This document shows positions 9,233 through 18,259 of a stretch of 64,000 bases of DNA, piece by piece. Below the pieces are notes generated by a model. It did not search any database and was not told the origin of the DNA. It worked only from the letters and a program-made list of their open reading frames with translations. The DNA comes from Stenotrophomonas sp. 57 (GTDB lineage Bacteria > Pseudomonadota > Gammaproteobacteria > Xanthomonadales > Xanthomonadaceae): the NCBI RefSeq assembly GCF_030291075.1, contig NZ_CP127407.1:2292001-2356000 (forward strand). The letters are read 5' to 3'. Position numbers and translations under genes: made by a program. Within the stretch, counting starts at the first letter, position 1. Every line of letters begins with the position of its first letter.

Positions 9233-9985
9233 ATGCCGTTCCAGGACAAGGTGGCCATTGTCACCGGCGGTGGCCGCGATATCGGTCGCGCCGTTTCGAT
9301 CAAGCTGGCCGCTGCCGGCGCACGCGTCTGCATCAACTACGCCAACGATGAGGCCAGCGCCAACGAAACGCTGGCGCAGATCCAGGCCGCCGGTGGCCAA
9401 GCCATCGTGCATCGCGCCGACGTGACCGATGCCGCCGCCGTGGCCGGCCTCGTCGCCGCCACCCAGGCTGCGTTCGGCGAACGCATCGACGTGCTGGTGA
9501 ACGTGGCCGGCGGCATGGTCGAGCGTCGTCCGCTGACCGAGATCGATCCGGCATTCTTCCGCACGGTGATGGACCTCAACATCACCTCCACCTATCTCAC
9601 GACCCGCGCGGTGGTTCCACACATGGGCGAAGGTGCGGCCATCGTCAATTTTGCCTCACAGGCCGGTCGCGACGGCGGCGGCCCGGGCGCATCGATCTAC
9701 GCCACCGCCAAGGCGGCGGTGATGACCTTCACCCGTGCAATGGCGAAGGAGCTGGGTCCGAAGGGCATCCGCGTGAATGCACTGTGCTGCGGCATGATCG
9801 CCACCCGCTTCCACGACCAGTTCACCAAGCCGGAAGTACGCACGGCGGTTGCCGGCGCCACGCCGTTGCGCCGCCAGGGCCTGCCGGAAGAAGCCGCGGA
9901 CGCAGCGGTCTACCTCGCTTCGGACGGGGCAGCGTTCATCACCGGTGCGAACCTGGACGTCAACGGCGGCACCTACTTCTCCTGA
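9233..9985 (+). CDS. SDR-family oxidoreductase, probable DEH reductase
   Basis: This 250-residue classical short-chain dehydrogenase has the cofactor motif TGGGRDIG near residue 11, the NVAGG segment and the catalytic Ser-Tyr-Lys set with Tyr156 and Lys160 in YATAK. An AAGGAG ribosome site lies just upstream. Its position after a PL6/PL17/MFS block and before KDG kinase fits reduction of 4-deoxy-L-erythro-5-hexoseulose uronate to 2-keto-3-deoxygluconate in the cytoplasm. Cofactor preference is uncertain. An asparagine and dipeptide (NYAND) after the second strand could suit NADPH, but this is weak evidence. Confidence 0.85.
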   Translation: MPFQDKVAIVTGGGRDIGRAVSIKLAAAGARVCINYANDEASANETLAQIQAAGGQAIVHRADVTDAAAVAGLVAATQAAFGERIDVLVNVAGGMVERRPLTEIDPAFFRTVMDLNITSTYLTTRAVVPHMGEGAAIVNFASQAGRDGGGPGASIYATAKAAVMTFTRAMAKELGPKGIRVNALCCGMIATRFHDQFTKPEVRTAVAGATPLRRQGLPEEAADAAVYLASDGAAFITGANLDVNGGTYFS

Positions 9986-10004
9986 CCTGAGCGGACACCT
10001 ACCC

Positions 10005-11195
10005 ATGCAGCGCTGGATTCCCCTGCTTTCGCTGGCCTTCGGCGCTGCCGTGGCCGCCGCCCCTGCCGCCCGGGCCGCACCGGTCTGGGTCACGGCCTGG
10101 ACCGCTTCACCGGCCCCCGACCGCAAGGATGGCCCGCCCGATGCGCCGGTGCAGTTCGCCGCGCAGACCGTGCGGCAGGACATCCGCGTCGGCAGCCGCG
10201 GCGATGCGCTGCGGCTGCGCATCAGCAACGAGCTCGGCGCTGCGCCACTGCACATTGAGGACGTCCGCGTGCGGCTGAAGGATGGCAAGGTCGCCGCATT
10301 GCCGGTGACCGTCGACGGCCGATCCGCCATCGATGTGCCAGTCGGCGCTGCCTTGCTGAGCGACCCGGTACGCTTGCCCGTGTCGGCACTGCAGGAGATC
10401 AGTGTCAGTGCCTACTTCCCGCAGCCGACCCGGCCGGCAGTCCGCCGTACCGAACTGCGCGTGGTGGATGGCAGGCAGGCGGATGTGCCGGGCAGCATTC
10501 GGCTGAGCTACCAGCAGAATGTATTCTCGGCGGTGCAGGTGCAACGCGACGAGCGCCCGCAGGTGATCGTCGCGCTGGGCGATTCCATCACGGAAGGTGC
10601 CACGGCACGTCGCGGCACCTTCAACCAGTGGCCCGAGCGCCTGGCGCAGCGGCTGCAGCAGGCCTGCCCGGACCGCTTCGTGGTACTCAACCAGGGCATC
10701 AGCGGCAACAAGCTGCTCGACCATGGCCGCAGTCACAGCGCGCTGTCGCGCCTGGATCGCGATGTGATTGCGGTGGCCGGTGCGGATCAGGTGATCCTGT
10801 TCGAAGGCATCAATGACATCCGTCATGGCGGCGGTACGCACCCCGTTCCCGGCCGCAATGCCGCCGACATGCTGCTGGGCTATCAACAGGTGGCCACGCG
10901 CCTGCACGCGCACGGCATCCGCGCCTGGCTGGGCACGCTGACTCCGTTCGGCGGCTCCGAACGCTATGAGCCGGTGTCGGCCACCACGCGGGCCTCGATC
11001 AACCAGTGGGCGCGCAGCGGCAGGACCGGTTTTGACGGAATCATCGATTTCGATGCCACGCTGCGCGATCCGAAGCTGCCCGAGTCACTACCGGCGGACA
11101 TCACCCGCGACCACCTGCACCCCAACGACGAAGGCTACCGGCGCATGGCCGATGCCATCGATCTGGGCATGCTGGGCTGTGCGGCCACGCGATGA
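10005..11195 (+). CDS. Exported SGNH/GDSL esterase in the alginate operon
   Basis: I start this gene at the ATG at 10005, which opens a signal peptide (LAFGAAVAAAPAARA). The mature part begins with a beta-sandwich-like region (about 25-180), then an SGNH hydrolase domain with block I GDSIT (Ser194), the glycine of block II (QGISGNK), block III GINDI and block V DHLHPND (Asp369, His372). All four catalytic elements are intact. The family removes acyl groups from carbohydrates or polymers. Its place between the DEH reductase and KDG kinase makes deacetylation of O-acetylated alginate a reasonable guess, but a broader rhamnogalacturonan-acetylesterase-like role is possible. Confidence 0.8.
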   Translation: MQRWIPLLSLAFGAAVAAAPAARAAPVWVTAWTASPAPDRKDGPPDAPVQFAAQTVRQDIRVGSRGDALRLRISNELGAAPLHIEDVRVRLKDGKVAALPVTVDGRSAIDVPVGAALLSDPVRLPVSALQEISVSAYFPQPTRPAVRRTELRVVDGRQADVPGSIRLSYQQNVFSAVQVQRDERPQVIVALGDSITEGATARRGTFNQWPERLAQRLQQACPDRFVVLNQGISGNKLLDHGRSHSALSRLDRDVIAVAGADQVILFEGINDIRHGGGTHPVPGRNAADMLLGYQQVATRLHAHGIRAWLGTLTPFGGSERYEPVSATTRASINQWARSGRTGFDGIIDFDATLRDPKLPESLPADITRDHLHPNDEGYRRMADAIDLGMLGCAATR

Positions 11196-11205
11196 AGGGA
11201 GAGTC

Positions 11206-12225
11206 ATGAGCCGTATTGTCTGCTTCGGTGAGTTGTTGCTGCGGCTGGGTGCGCCTGGTCGCGAGCTGTTGTTGCAGACACCGCATCTGCAGGTCCATGT
11301 CGGTGGTGCCGAGGCCAATGTCGCCGTCTCGCTGGCCTGCCTTGGCCACGACGTGCAGATGGTCAGCACGGTGCCCGACAACGTACTGGGACGGCATGCG
11401 GTGGCCGAGCTGCGCCGGAACGGCGTGGACACGCAAGGCGTGCAGTACGTGGACCGCGACCGGATGGGACTGTACTTCCTGGCCACCGGCGCGCTGCTGC
11501 GTGCCAGCGAAGTGATCTACGACCGGGGCGGCTCAGCCTTCGCCAACGGCAACGTCGATGACCATGATTGGCCAGCCCTGCTGGAGGGGGCACAGTGGCT
11601 GCATGTCTCGGGGGTGAGCCCGGCGCTGGGTGCCAATGTCGCCGCATCGGTGCTGGCCGCCTCGCGCGCTGCCCGGAAGGCAGGCGTGCGCGTGTCGTTC
11701 GACGGTAATTACCGCCCGTCGCTCTGGCAACGCTGGGGCGGCAACGCACCGGCCATCCTGCATGAGCTGTTCGCCGAGGCGGACATCGTCTTCGCCGACC
11801 ATCGCGATATCGAACTGGTACTGGGGCTGAGCTTCACCCAGGACAGCGCCTCCGCGCGAACCGACGCCGCTGCCGCAGCCGCCTTCGCCGCGTTTCCGCA
11901 ACTGCAGTGGCTGGCCTGCACCCAACGCGAGGTGGTCAGTGCCGACCATCATGTGCTGGGCGCGTTGCTGCTGGGGCGCGACGGGACCCGTGCGCAGGCT
12001 CCCTCGCGGCCACTGCCCGGCATCGTTGACCGGATCGGTGGTGGCGACGCGTTCGCGGCCGGCGTGCTGCATGGGCTGCTGTCCGGGTTAGATGCAGAGA
12101 GCAGCGTACGCTTCGGCCTGGCGTCGGGGGCACTGAAGCACTCCATCCCCGGAGACTTCAGTCCTGCGCGCGAGGCCGACGTCTGGGTGCTGCTGGAGAG
12201 TGAACAGTTCGACGTTCGACGCTGA
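11206..12225 (+). CDS. kdgK: PfkB-family 2-keto-3-deoxygluconate kinase
   Basis: The ATG at 11206 follows a GGGAGAG ribosome site 10 bp after the esterase stop, giving 339 residues. The PfkB fold is clear: the N-terminal GGAEANVAVSLACLG motif and the C-terminal anion-hole and base motif DRIGGGDAFAAG with Asp281. In this operon the expected reaction is ATP-dependent phosphorylation of KDG to KDPG, which would enter the Entner-Doudoroff pathway. No KDPG aldolase gene is present in the window, so that step must be encoded elsewhere. This is the last gene of the operon; the 135 bp after it show no strong terminator. Confidence 0.88.
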   Translation: MSRIVCFGELLLRLGAPGRELLLQTPHLQVHVGGAEANVAVSLACLGHDVQMVSTVPDNVLGRHAVAELRRNGVDTQGVQYVDRDRMGLYFLATGALLRASEVIYDRGGSAFANGNVDDHDWPALLEGAQWLHVSGVSPALGANVAASVLAASRAARKAGVRVSFDGNYRPSLWQRWGGNAPAILHELFAEADIVFADHRDIELVLGLSFTQDSASARTDAAAAAAFAAFPQLQWLACTQREVVSADHHVLGALLLGRDGTRAQAPSRPLPGIVDRIGGGDAFAAGVLHGLLSGLDAESSVRFGLASGALKHSIPGDFSPAREADVWVLLESEQFDVRR

Positions 12226-12360
12226 TGGAAAGGACGGGCAGACGCTGGCTGGAATCCGGAGAGGAAAGGATCCGGGCAGCAGGAAGCCGGTGCGGCTCAC
12301 GCGCCCTCATCGCTCTGGCGCGGGCGGTCGTCATTGCGGTTGGACCGGCCGCGTCCCGCG

Positions 12361-13266
12361 CTACCACGCGGGAATCGCTTCGACGCCGATCTTGAACAGC
12401 AGGTCACGTTTGCCATCGGCATCGTGCTCATTGTGTTCCAGGGTACTCAGCGGCCAGCGTACGAAGGTCGCACAGCGTCCGGCGGGCTCGGTCTGCGCGG
12501 AGACGTCCCTGGCCCAGTCTGGGTTCCTGGGATCAACGCCGCGTTCAAGCCACTGCGCCACGTCCCGGGTTGTACCGTGGCGCAGTGAGGCATCCATTGC
12601 CAGCAGGCCGATTGCACGTCGACCTTGCGGTGTATCTGCCTTGTTCCAGGCAGCCACCGCTACGTCCTGCAGGAACCGGTAGCGTTGCTCGCTTACCGTA
12701 GGCAGGCTTTCGCCGCCGCGCCCCTCGATGACATCGCGCCGCACCAGGCAGAGCAGCTGAGCCGGCGTCAGCGTCGGGTCGTCAGTGCTCAATGCCGCCT
12801 GCATCGCGGGCAGATTGCCCTGTTCGATAGCCGGTTGCAGGCGCTCTCGATGTGCGCTCATCGCCTCGCGCTCCGCCTCCATCGCGGTGAGCTCATGACG
12901 CGATATCGCCAAGGGGTCGAACAGCGGCGAATCGAAACCAGCAAAGAAACTGGCAGCGCAGATGAATGCCGCCACCAGAACCACAAGGATGAGCCCAGAC
13001 CGCCGAAGTCCTGCCCACCACGCAACCGCAGCGACCACGGCACCGCCGACGAATGCTGCCAATGCCGCGCACAGCAGCAGGATCGGAAGCATCATCATCG
13101 CACCCATCCCTGCGTACAGGCCCTGTGGCCTGGCCAGTGGCAGCAGTGCGCTGACCAGGTAGACCAGCACTGCCGCGCCAAGCAACGCACCAAGCACGAG
13201 GGACCCGCGTGGGAGCGCTCCGCGCTTCGCTGGCCGTGCAGCGGGATCAGGGGATGCGGTACTCAT
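12361..13266 (-). CDS. Unrecognised membrane protein with C-terminal cytoplasmic or periplasmic domain
   Basis: I place the start at the ATG at 13266, which has AGAGGA seven bases upstream; an in-frame GTG at 13314 touching the stop of the S41 gene is the alternative. The 301-residue product has three strongly hydrophobic stretches in its first 110 residues (VLGALLGAAVLVYLVSALL, a MMMLPILLLCAAL-type segment, and LILVVLVAAFICAASF) and then about 190 soluble residues rich in charged helices. I do not recognise the family. It follows the S41 peptidase closely on the same strand and is likely in its operon. Confidence 0.7.
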   Translation of the reverse strand: MSTASPDPAARPAKRGALPRGSLVLGALLGAAVLVYLVSALLPLARPQGLYAGMGAMMMLPILLLCAALAAFVGGAVVAAVAWWAGLRRSGLILVVLVAAFICAASFFAGFDSPLFDPLAISRHELTAMEAEREAMSAHRERLQPAIEQGNLPAMQAALSTDDPTLTPAQLLCLVRRDVIEGRGGESLPTVSEQRYRFLQDVAVAAWNKADTPQGRRAIGLLAMDASLRHGTTRDVAQWLERGVDPRNPDWARDVSAQTEPAGRCATFVRWPLSTLEHNEHDADGKRDLLFKIGVEAIPAW

Positions 13267-13314
13267 ACGGTCATCCTCTGCGGCATTGGTCCCGCGCCAT
13301 GGTCCGGCGCGCAC

Positions 13315-14766
13315 TCACAGCGCGATCAGCCACGCTTCCAGTGCCTTGGTGTCACGCATATCCCCCGCGTAGCGATGATCCGGCGCGTGCGGTTCATTCG
13401 AACCACGTGCCCGCCCCCGGAAGACCTTCATCGGCACCGAGATCCGGGTCATGCCGCCTGGAAGCCGCTCGGGCCGCACATCCATGTAGAGACTATCAGC
13501 CGAGGTTTCCACACCCACCTGGATTGCGCCCAGCCGCTTCCACAGGTCCAGTGCATCCAGGCAGGCGGAACCGCAGGCTGCGTCTGCGACGATCACGACC
13601 CTGCCCGTGTGCGCAGGTGCACGTTGACCGCCGGCCGGCGCTGCCTCCGCCGTTGGTTGTGAGGGTTCACGCCACAATGCCACCCCATCTGCACGCGCCT
13701 GCGCCATTCCCGATGTCACGGTCTGCAGCATGCGCAGCAGTTCAGGAGAGGCGTCTGGCGCCGTTTCCAGCTTCAGCAGGAAGCTGCGAAGCTGTGCGAT
13801 GTTGGCCTCGGAGGTCCGCCATTCCACCCAACTGCTGTCAGGCAGCGCATCCACGGCAGTGCGCCCCCAGATCAACCGCGCCAATGCAAGGCTCCATTGC
13901 GAGGCACCGCCACTGTTGCCCCGCACATCCAGCACCACCAGCGGTGAACGTTGCAGTCCTTCAGCCTCTGCAGCCAGCTGCTCAATCAGCCGGGTAAGTT
14001 CATTGAAGTTCGGTTCCGTCGGATCGGCATTGAAACTGCTGGTGGTGATCCAGTAGCCACCCCCCGGCATCGTGTGCCAGCCGTTGGCCGGCCGGAAGCT
14101 GCGCCGGGTATCGGCCAGACGCTTCTTCAACTGCACTGTATCGAGCGGCGCCCACTGCAGCGCATAGGATGTCTCACGTCCATCCACTGCGAACACACAG
14201 GCCTGCAGTGCCTGCACGAAGGGATTGCCCTGTTCCAGCAGCACTTCACCGCCGCCATGGATACGACTGGCCTGCAGGTTCCAACGGCCGCTGAAGTCAC
14301 CGACCCGGCGTGCGGCAAGGGTTTTCGCATCCATGCCATCACAGGAAAGCATGCGTGCCCCCAGCGGCGGATGGCCCGGACCGCCCTCCACGGTCATGAC
14401 CACCTGTGCGTCGCCGTCGAAGCCCGTCAGGAAGCCGGGCCACCGCGTAGGCAGCTCGGGGGCGCCGGCAAGCGCATTGAGGCTGACATGACCATCATTG
14501 AATGAGGCCGCATAGCCCTTCATGGCCCACCAGTAACCCGCGAAGCTGTCGACCTTGCCCGCGCGCGAGCGGGCAAGCGCCAGTGCGCCATGCAACTGAG
14601 AGCCGAACCCCGGGTTCAGATGATCAACGGCACCGGGGTGGCTGCCGCGCATGGCCGCGTCGGCCGCAGCCAGATCTTCAAGCAGCACGTGCGGCCAATC
14701 CCGTGCCTTCACCTCCGTTATGGGCGCGGCCACCAGCGCTCCGATCAGCATTGTCCCTGCAAACAT
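13315..14766 (-). CDS. S41-family (tail-specific protease-like) peptidase
   Basis: The 483-residue protein starts with an export signal (MFAGTMLIGALVAAP). The S41 core is visible: VVLDVRGNSGGASQWS, the strand-loop that shapes the active site, and later VVIVADAACGSACLDAL, where the serine of GSA is the expected nucleophile. There is no obvious PDZ domain, so it resembles the short C-terminal-processing-like peptidases of Xanthomonadaceae rather than Prc or CtpA. The substrate is unknown. The gene starts 55 bp from a perfect inverted repeat at 14821-14840 that may control it. Confidence 0.75.
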   Translation of the reverse strand: MFAGTMLIGALVAAPITEVKARDWPHVLLEDLAAADAAMRGSHPGAVDHLNPGFGSQLHGALALARSRAGKVDSFAGYWWAMKGYAASFNDGHVSLNALAGAPELPTRWPGFLTGFDGDAQVVMTVEGGPGHPPLGARMLSCDGMDAKTLAARRVGDFSGRWNLQASRIHGGGEVLLEQGNPFVQALQACVFAVDGRETSYALQWAPLDTVQLKKRLADTRRSFRPANGWHTMPGGGYWITTSSFNADPTEPNFNELTRLIEQLAAEAEGLQRSPLVVLDVRGNSGGASQWSLALARLIWGRTAVDALPDSSWVEWRTSEANIAQLRSFLLKLETAPDASPELLRMLQTVTSGMAQARADGVALWREPSQPTAEAAPAGGQRAPAHTGRVVIVADAACGSACLDALDLWKRLGAIQVGVETSADSLYMDVRPERLPGGMTRISVPMKVFRGRARGSNEPHAPDHRYAGDMRDTKALEAWLIAL

Positions 14767-14820
14767 GTCGTGCTCCCCTGAAACGCTCTCTACTCCGGGA
14801 AACTGCGAAGCAGCGCCCCC

Positions 14821-14840
14821 CTATTTGAATATACAAATAG
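14821..14840. promoter_or_regulatory. Perfect AT-rich inverted repeat, candidate operator
   Basis: CTATTTGAATATACAAATAG has 7-bp perfect arms (CTATTTG/CAAATAG) around AATATA. It lies in the divergent region between the S41 peptidase and the small lipoprotein gene, within a strongly AT-rich patch in an otherwise GC-rich window. The layout fits a dimeric repressor site overlapping a promoter. No neighbouring regulator is evident. Confidence 0.45.
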
Positions 14841-14953
14841 AATCAATGCGTTGGTCGCATCAAGTTAAGCCATCGTGAAGTAACCTGACGCTGCTCCATT
14901 CTGCACGCCAGGCGCTACGAGCATGTGGGCATCCGCTACTTCAAGGAATCCAG

Positions 14954-15136
14954 ATGAATATCACCCTCGCCGCCTCCGCACTCACCTCCGTGCTTCTGCT
15001 TTCTGGATGCACCTCCAGCGGTTGGTTGCATGCCGCCAGTGGTGTGATGGACGCGAAGGACGCGTACGACAAGCAGGAACGACTGGATCGCATCAATCGC
15101 GCGAACGCTGCAGCAGCCCGGGGGCGTAGCAACTGA
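14954..15136 (+). CDS. Small lipoprotein
   Basis: This 60-residue protein begins with a clear lipoprotein signal whose lipobox is LLLSGC, with acylation predicted at the cysteine near residue 19. A short helical mature part follows that is rich in charged residues (DAKDAYDKQERLDRINRANA). An AAGGA ribosome site lies nine bases before the ATG. The residue after the cysteine is Thr, so sorting to the outer membrane is likely. Function unknown; it is divergent from the S41 peptidase gene. Confidence 0.75.
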   Translation: MNITLAASALTSVLLLSGCTSSGWLHAASGVMDAKDAYDKQERLDRINRANAAAARGRSN

Positions 15137-15196
15137 CCCACCCGGGAAGCAGCCGTCGATCGACCCTGTTTCGAGCGACGGCCCTTCGGTCCGCGC

Positions 15197-16771
15197 TCAG
15201 TGCAACGGCACCTTCAACACCGAAGGCGCATTGGCCGGCGAACTGAAAGTCACCGTGCCACCCAGCTGGCTGATGCCCGCATAGCGCAGATCCACCGTAT
15301 CAACCACCAGGGTCAGGCGGCTGCCGGCTGGAATGTTCCAGCTGCTCGCTTCCAGCCGGAGGTCAAGCGTCTTCGGCTGGCCCGGCGTGGCGCCGCGCAG
15401 CGTGTACGGCTTGTGGCTGATCAACTGGCCATTGCCCAGCACATCCTCGGCGTACAGGTAGGCGTACAGCGTGGTGTTGGCGCGGCTGGGCGTGACCGTC
15501 AGGCGCACTTCCGGGGCTCCATCCAGGCGCTTGGCACTCCACTGGATCGGCCCCTGCCAGACACCGGCAGCGCCACGCCCGACGAACGGCACGTACGCAC
15601 CCGGCGGCAGATTGATCATCTGCAACGCACCGGAGGCCATCGCCACACCGGAACTGGCGGCGGTCAGCAGCCCGCTGCCGATGCGGTAGTTCCAACCGGT
15701 GCCGACACCGTTCTCGGCCAGCCCGCCGGTGGGCAGCAGCAGCCCGGTTGGTGCGGTCAGCGCGTAGCTGATGGCGCCGGCATTGGTTGCCTGCCAGTTC
15801 GGGTAGGTGCTCCAGCTGCCCTTCTGCGACTTCAGCTGCACCGCAGGCTGCCGGTCGATGCCATTGGCCTCACCCTTGAGGTAATGGTCAAACCAGTCCC
15901 CCACCGAATCGTAGACCTCGTTGGGAATACCCAATGCGCCAAAGGCTTCGTTGAGCGCGTGATCACCATGGCGCAGCTGCAGTTGTTTGGGGCCCTTCAG
16001 CCGGTTGAAGAAGTCAACCAGCTGGCCGGGCGGGAACAGGCTGTCGTTGAAGGCGTTGGCCAGGAACACCGCCGGCTGGTTGGCATTGATCTCATCGATG
16101 CTGGACGCAGGGCTGCGCTGGGCCGCCACCGGCAACAGCGAGTCCACCGCGCTCTGGTAGTTGCCGACCAGCACATTGCGATTGATGGTCGTCAGTTCCG
16201 GTCCCGAGCGACCGGTCGCCAACCCTGCAGCCACCAGCAGCGCGATGCCCTGCGCGCTGGGGGTGTCGTTGCTGTACAGCGAGGCCTGCAGGTCGGCCCA
16301 GCCGCTCAGTGCGGCCACCGCCTTGATGCGCGGGTCGCGCGCTGCCGCCAGCAGGCTGGTGCCGGCGCCGTAGGAGATGCCCGAAACGCCGATTCGTGAC
16401 GGGTCGGCGCGGGTATTGTCCAGCGCCCAGTCAATCAGCGCACTGACGTCCTCGACCGTGGCCGGCCCGGCGATGTCGATGCTGCCGCCGGATTCCCAGA
16501 AGCCGCGCGAGCTGTAGCTGATGACCACATAGCCGCGCCGGGCCAGGGTCTGCGCGACCCCCACATATTCCACACTCGGCACCGCCCAGCTGCTGGGCAT
16601 CACCAGCAACGGATAGCGACCGCTGCCTGCGTCCTGTGGCTCGATGACGAAGGCCCCAAGGGGCGTGCCGTCCCAGCCCGGGAGGGTGCGATGGGTGGTC
16701 TTGACCGTGGCCGCCCAGGCGGTGGGCGCCAGCCCGGTCAGCAGGATCAACAGCAGCAATACCTTGCGCAT
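15197..16771 (-). CDS. Exported CocE/NonD-type alpha/beta hydrolase (X-Pro dipeptidyl-peptidase-like)
   Basis: The ATG at 16771 has a GGGGAGAG ribosome site and opens a signal peptide ending in AWA, giving 524 residues. The hydrolase domain carries the nucleophile elbow GISYGAG and the long helical insertion typical of the S15/CocE group. The C-terminal part (about 380-524) resembles the jelly-roll domain that ends such proteins (RLTLVVDTVDLRYAGI). Peptidase or esterase activity on a peptide or ester is expected, but the substrate is unknown. Its last 57 bp recur at 142-198, so this gene end may mark an insertion or duplication boundary. Confidence 0.8.
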   Translation of the reverse strand: MRKVLLLLILLTGLAPTAWAATVKTTHRTLPGWDGTPLGAFVIEPQDAGSGRYPLLVMPSSWAVPSVEYVGVAQTLARRGYVVISYSSRGFWESGGSIDIAGPATVEDVSALIDWALDNTRADPSRIGVSGISYGAGTSLLAAARDPRIKAVAALSGWADLQASLYSNDTPSAQGIALLVAAGLATGRSGPELTTINRNVLVGNYQSAVDSLLPVAAQRSPASSIDEINANQPAVFLANAFNDSLFPPGQLVDFFNRLKGPKQLQLRHGDHALNEAFGALGIPNEVYDSVGDWFDHYLKGEANGIDRQPAVQLKSQKGSWSTYPNWQATNAGAISYALTAPTGLLLPTGGLAENGVGTGWNYRIGSGLLTAASSGVAMASGALQMINLPPGAYVPFVGRGAAGVWQGPIQWSAKRLDGAPEVRLTVTPSRANTTLYAYLYAEDVLGNGQLISHKPYTLRGATPGQPKTLDLRLEASSWNIPAGSRLTLVVDTVDLRYAGISQLGGTVTFSSPANAPSVLKVPLH

Positions 16772-16933
16772 CGTCGTCTCTCCCCGTCGGTGGTGATGCA
16801 ACGGGTTGGACCGTACCAGTGCGAATGGTGGCTGGCACCTTGCGACGCAGCATGGCGCAAAGCGCCGCTTGCTATGCTTTACAGCACTGCAGATCTTCCG
16901 CAGACGCCCATCAAAGCCAAGGACGCCCCCCCG

Positions 16934-17947
16934 ATGCGCACGATGCTCTTCGTCGGCACGCTCTCCAGCGTGACCTGTCTGTTCGCCCATTCAGCGCTGG
17001 CGGGGGATGCGCCCGAATCGACGAACGACTGCGCCGGAATTGCGCAGTTGATGGCCAACGACGACTTCTCCGCACTCGATGCGATGGCCTCTCGCTTGCG
17101 CACGGGCGAGCTCGACGCCGCCGGCGAATCCCGGCTGGGTCGCTTCTACATCTGCATGTCGCGTGCGATCGGCACGGCGCGGCAGGAGATACAGGCCTGG
17201 AACGACTGGTCTGCCTGGGCAGCGCGTTGGGTCCAGCATGCGCCAGCGTCTCCGACGGCCCACCTGATGACCGCGCGGATTCCGCTCAATCTGGCCTGGA
17301 GCTACCGTGGCGACGGATATTCCAATGCCGTCAAGGCCGAAGACTGGGCTCGGTTCCATGAGTACAACGCTGTATCGCAGGCCTACCTGCAGTCGCATGA
17401 GGGTGTTGCCGGCGGCGACCCGTTCTGGCACGAAATGAGCGTACTGATCGCATTGCGCGAGAACGCTGAAGACGACGAACTACTGGCGCTCGTCGATCGC
17501 GCAGCGAAGGCGTTCCCCGACTACGAGCCACTTCACTTGATTGCCATGCAGCACTTCACGCCGGCCTGGGGTGGCAGCGCGCAGAAGATGGAAGCATTCG
17601 CCCGGCACTCGATGGCCAGTGCGCCGAAGAAGAAGCGCGCCATGCGCTATGCGCGACTGTACTGGTCATCGACCGCATACTCGGCCCATGACTTCCGCAA
17701 CGCAAAGCCCGATTGGCCGCTGATGCGCCAGGGCCTGGACGACATCGCGCAGCGCTACCCGACTGTCGACAACCTGGAGACGATCACCCGCTTTGCCTGC
17801 TGGGCACGCGACGGCGATGCACTGGTCCGCTGGAATCGCCTGTGGTTAAGCCGCAGCGGTTTCGGCGAGGCGGTCATTGCGGACTCGACCGAGCAGAGCA
17901 AGGCCGCATGCCTTGCGTCGGACGAAGGGCAGGAAGCGTCCTTGTAA
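16934..17947 (+). CDS. Exported helical-repeat protein, DUF4034-like
   Basis: The ATG at 16934 opens a signal peptide (MLFVGTLSSVTCLFAHSALA) and gives 337 residues. The mature protein is mostly amphipathic helices with Trp- and Ala-rich repeats of the TPR or Sel1 style (AWNDWSAWAARWVQHAPASP, then AWSYRGDGYSNAV), which reminds me of DUF4034 proteins, an assignment I hold loosely. Nothing catalytic is visible. It is divergent from the CocE-type hydrolase and stands alone in transcription. Confidence 0.65.
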   Translation: MRTMLFVGTLSSVTCLFAHSALAGDAPESTNDCAGIAQLMANDDFSALDAMASRLRTGELDAAGESRLGRFYICMSRAIGTARQEIQAWNDWSAWAARWVQHAPASPTAHLMTARIPLNLAWSYRGDGYSNAVKAEDWARFHEYNAVSQAYLQSHEGVAGGDPFWHEMSVLIALRENAEDDELLALVDRAAKAFPDYEPLHLIAMQHFTPAWGGSAQKMEAFARHSMASAPKKKRAMRYARLYWSSTAYSAHDFRNAKPDWPLMRQGLDDIAQRYPTVDNLETITRFACWARDGDALVRWNRLWLSRSGFGEAVIADSTEQSKAACLASDEGQEASL

Positions 17948-18259
17948 TGCTCGCCGCCGCAGCGTCGGGCATGCAGGTGACACACCTTCCGGACGCTTAG
18001 CACGCGCACGTGTCATCCACGCGCCGTGTGATCTGACACCTCTCCAGTGCTTGCGGGCGGTCACAGCTTCGTCTTTTCGTCGTTGACCGAAAGACGACAG
18101 CTTGTGACGCTTACGACACCGCAGGGCCTCAGCAGCCCAACAACGCGGTCACGTCCTACCGCAATCCGCAGTACCCGACTCCGCACCGTCTCCACATGAC
18201 CCCGCTTCGGCACGGTCGTGGTGGACGGCTGCGCCCTGAACTTCTGCTGGAGAACCGCA
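17948..18259. other. Intergenic region with a long imperfect inverted repeat
   Basis: These 312 bp carry no convincing gene. At 18060-18108 the sequence GTCACAGCTTCGTCTTT is followed, after a short loop, by AAAGACGACAGCTTGTGAC. The arms pair almost completely, with two small bulges. There is no T-tract, so it could be a structured 5' leader of the endonuclease gene or an operator rather than a terminator. Confidence 0.4.

Noticed and set aside
7814..9622. Minus-strand frame opposite the MFS and SDR genes
   Set aside because: Low-complexity composition and no conserved motif; the plus-strand genes are clear.
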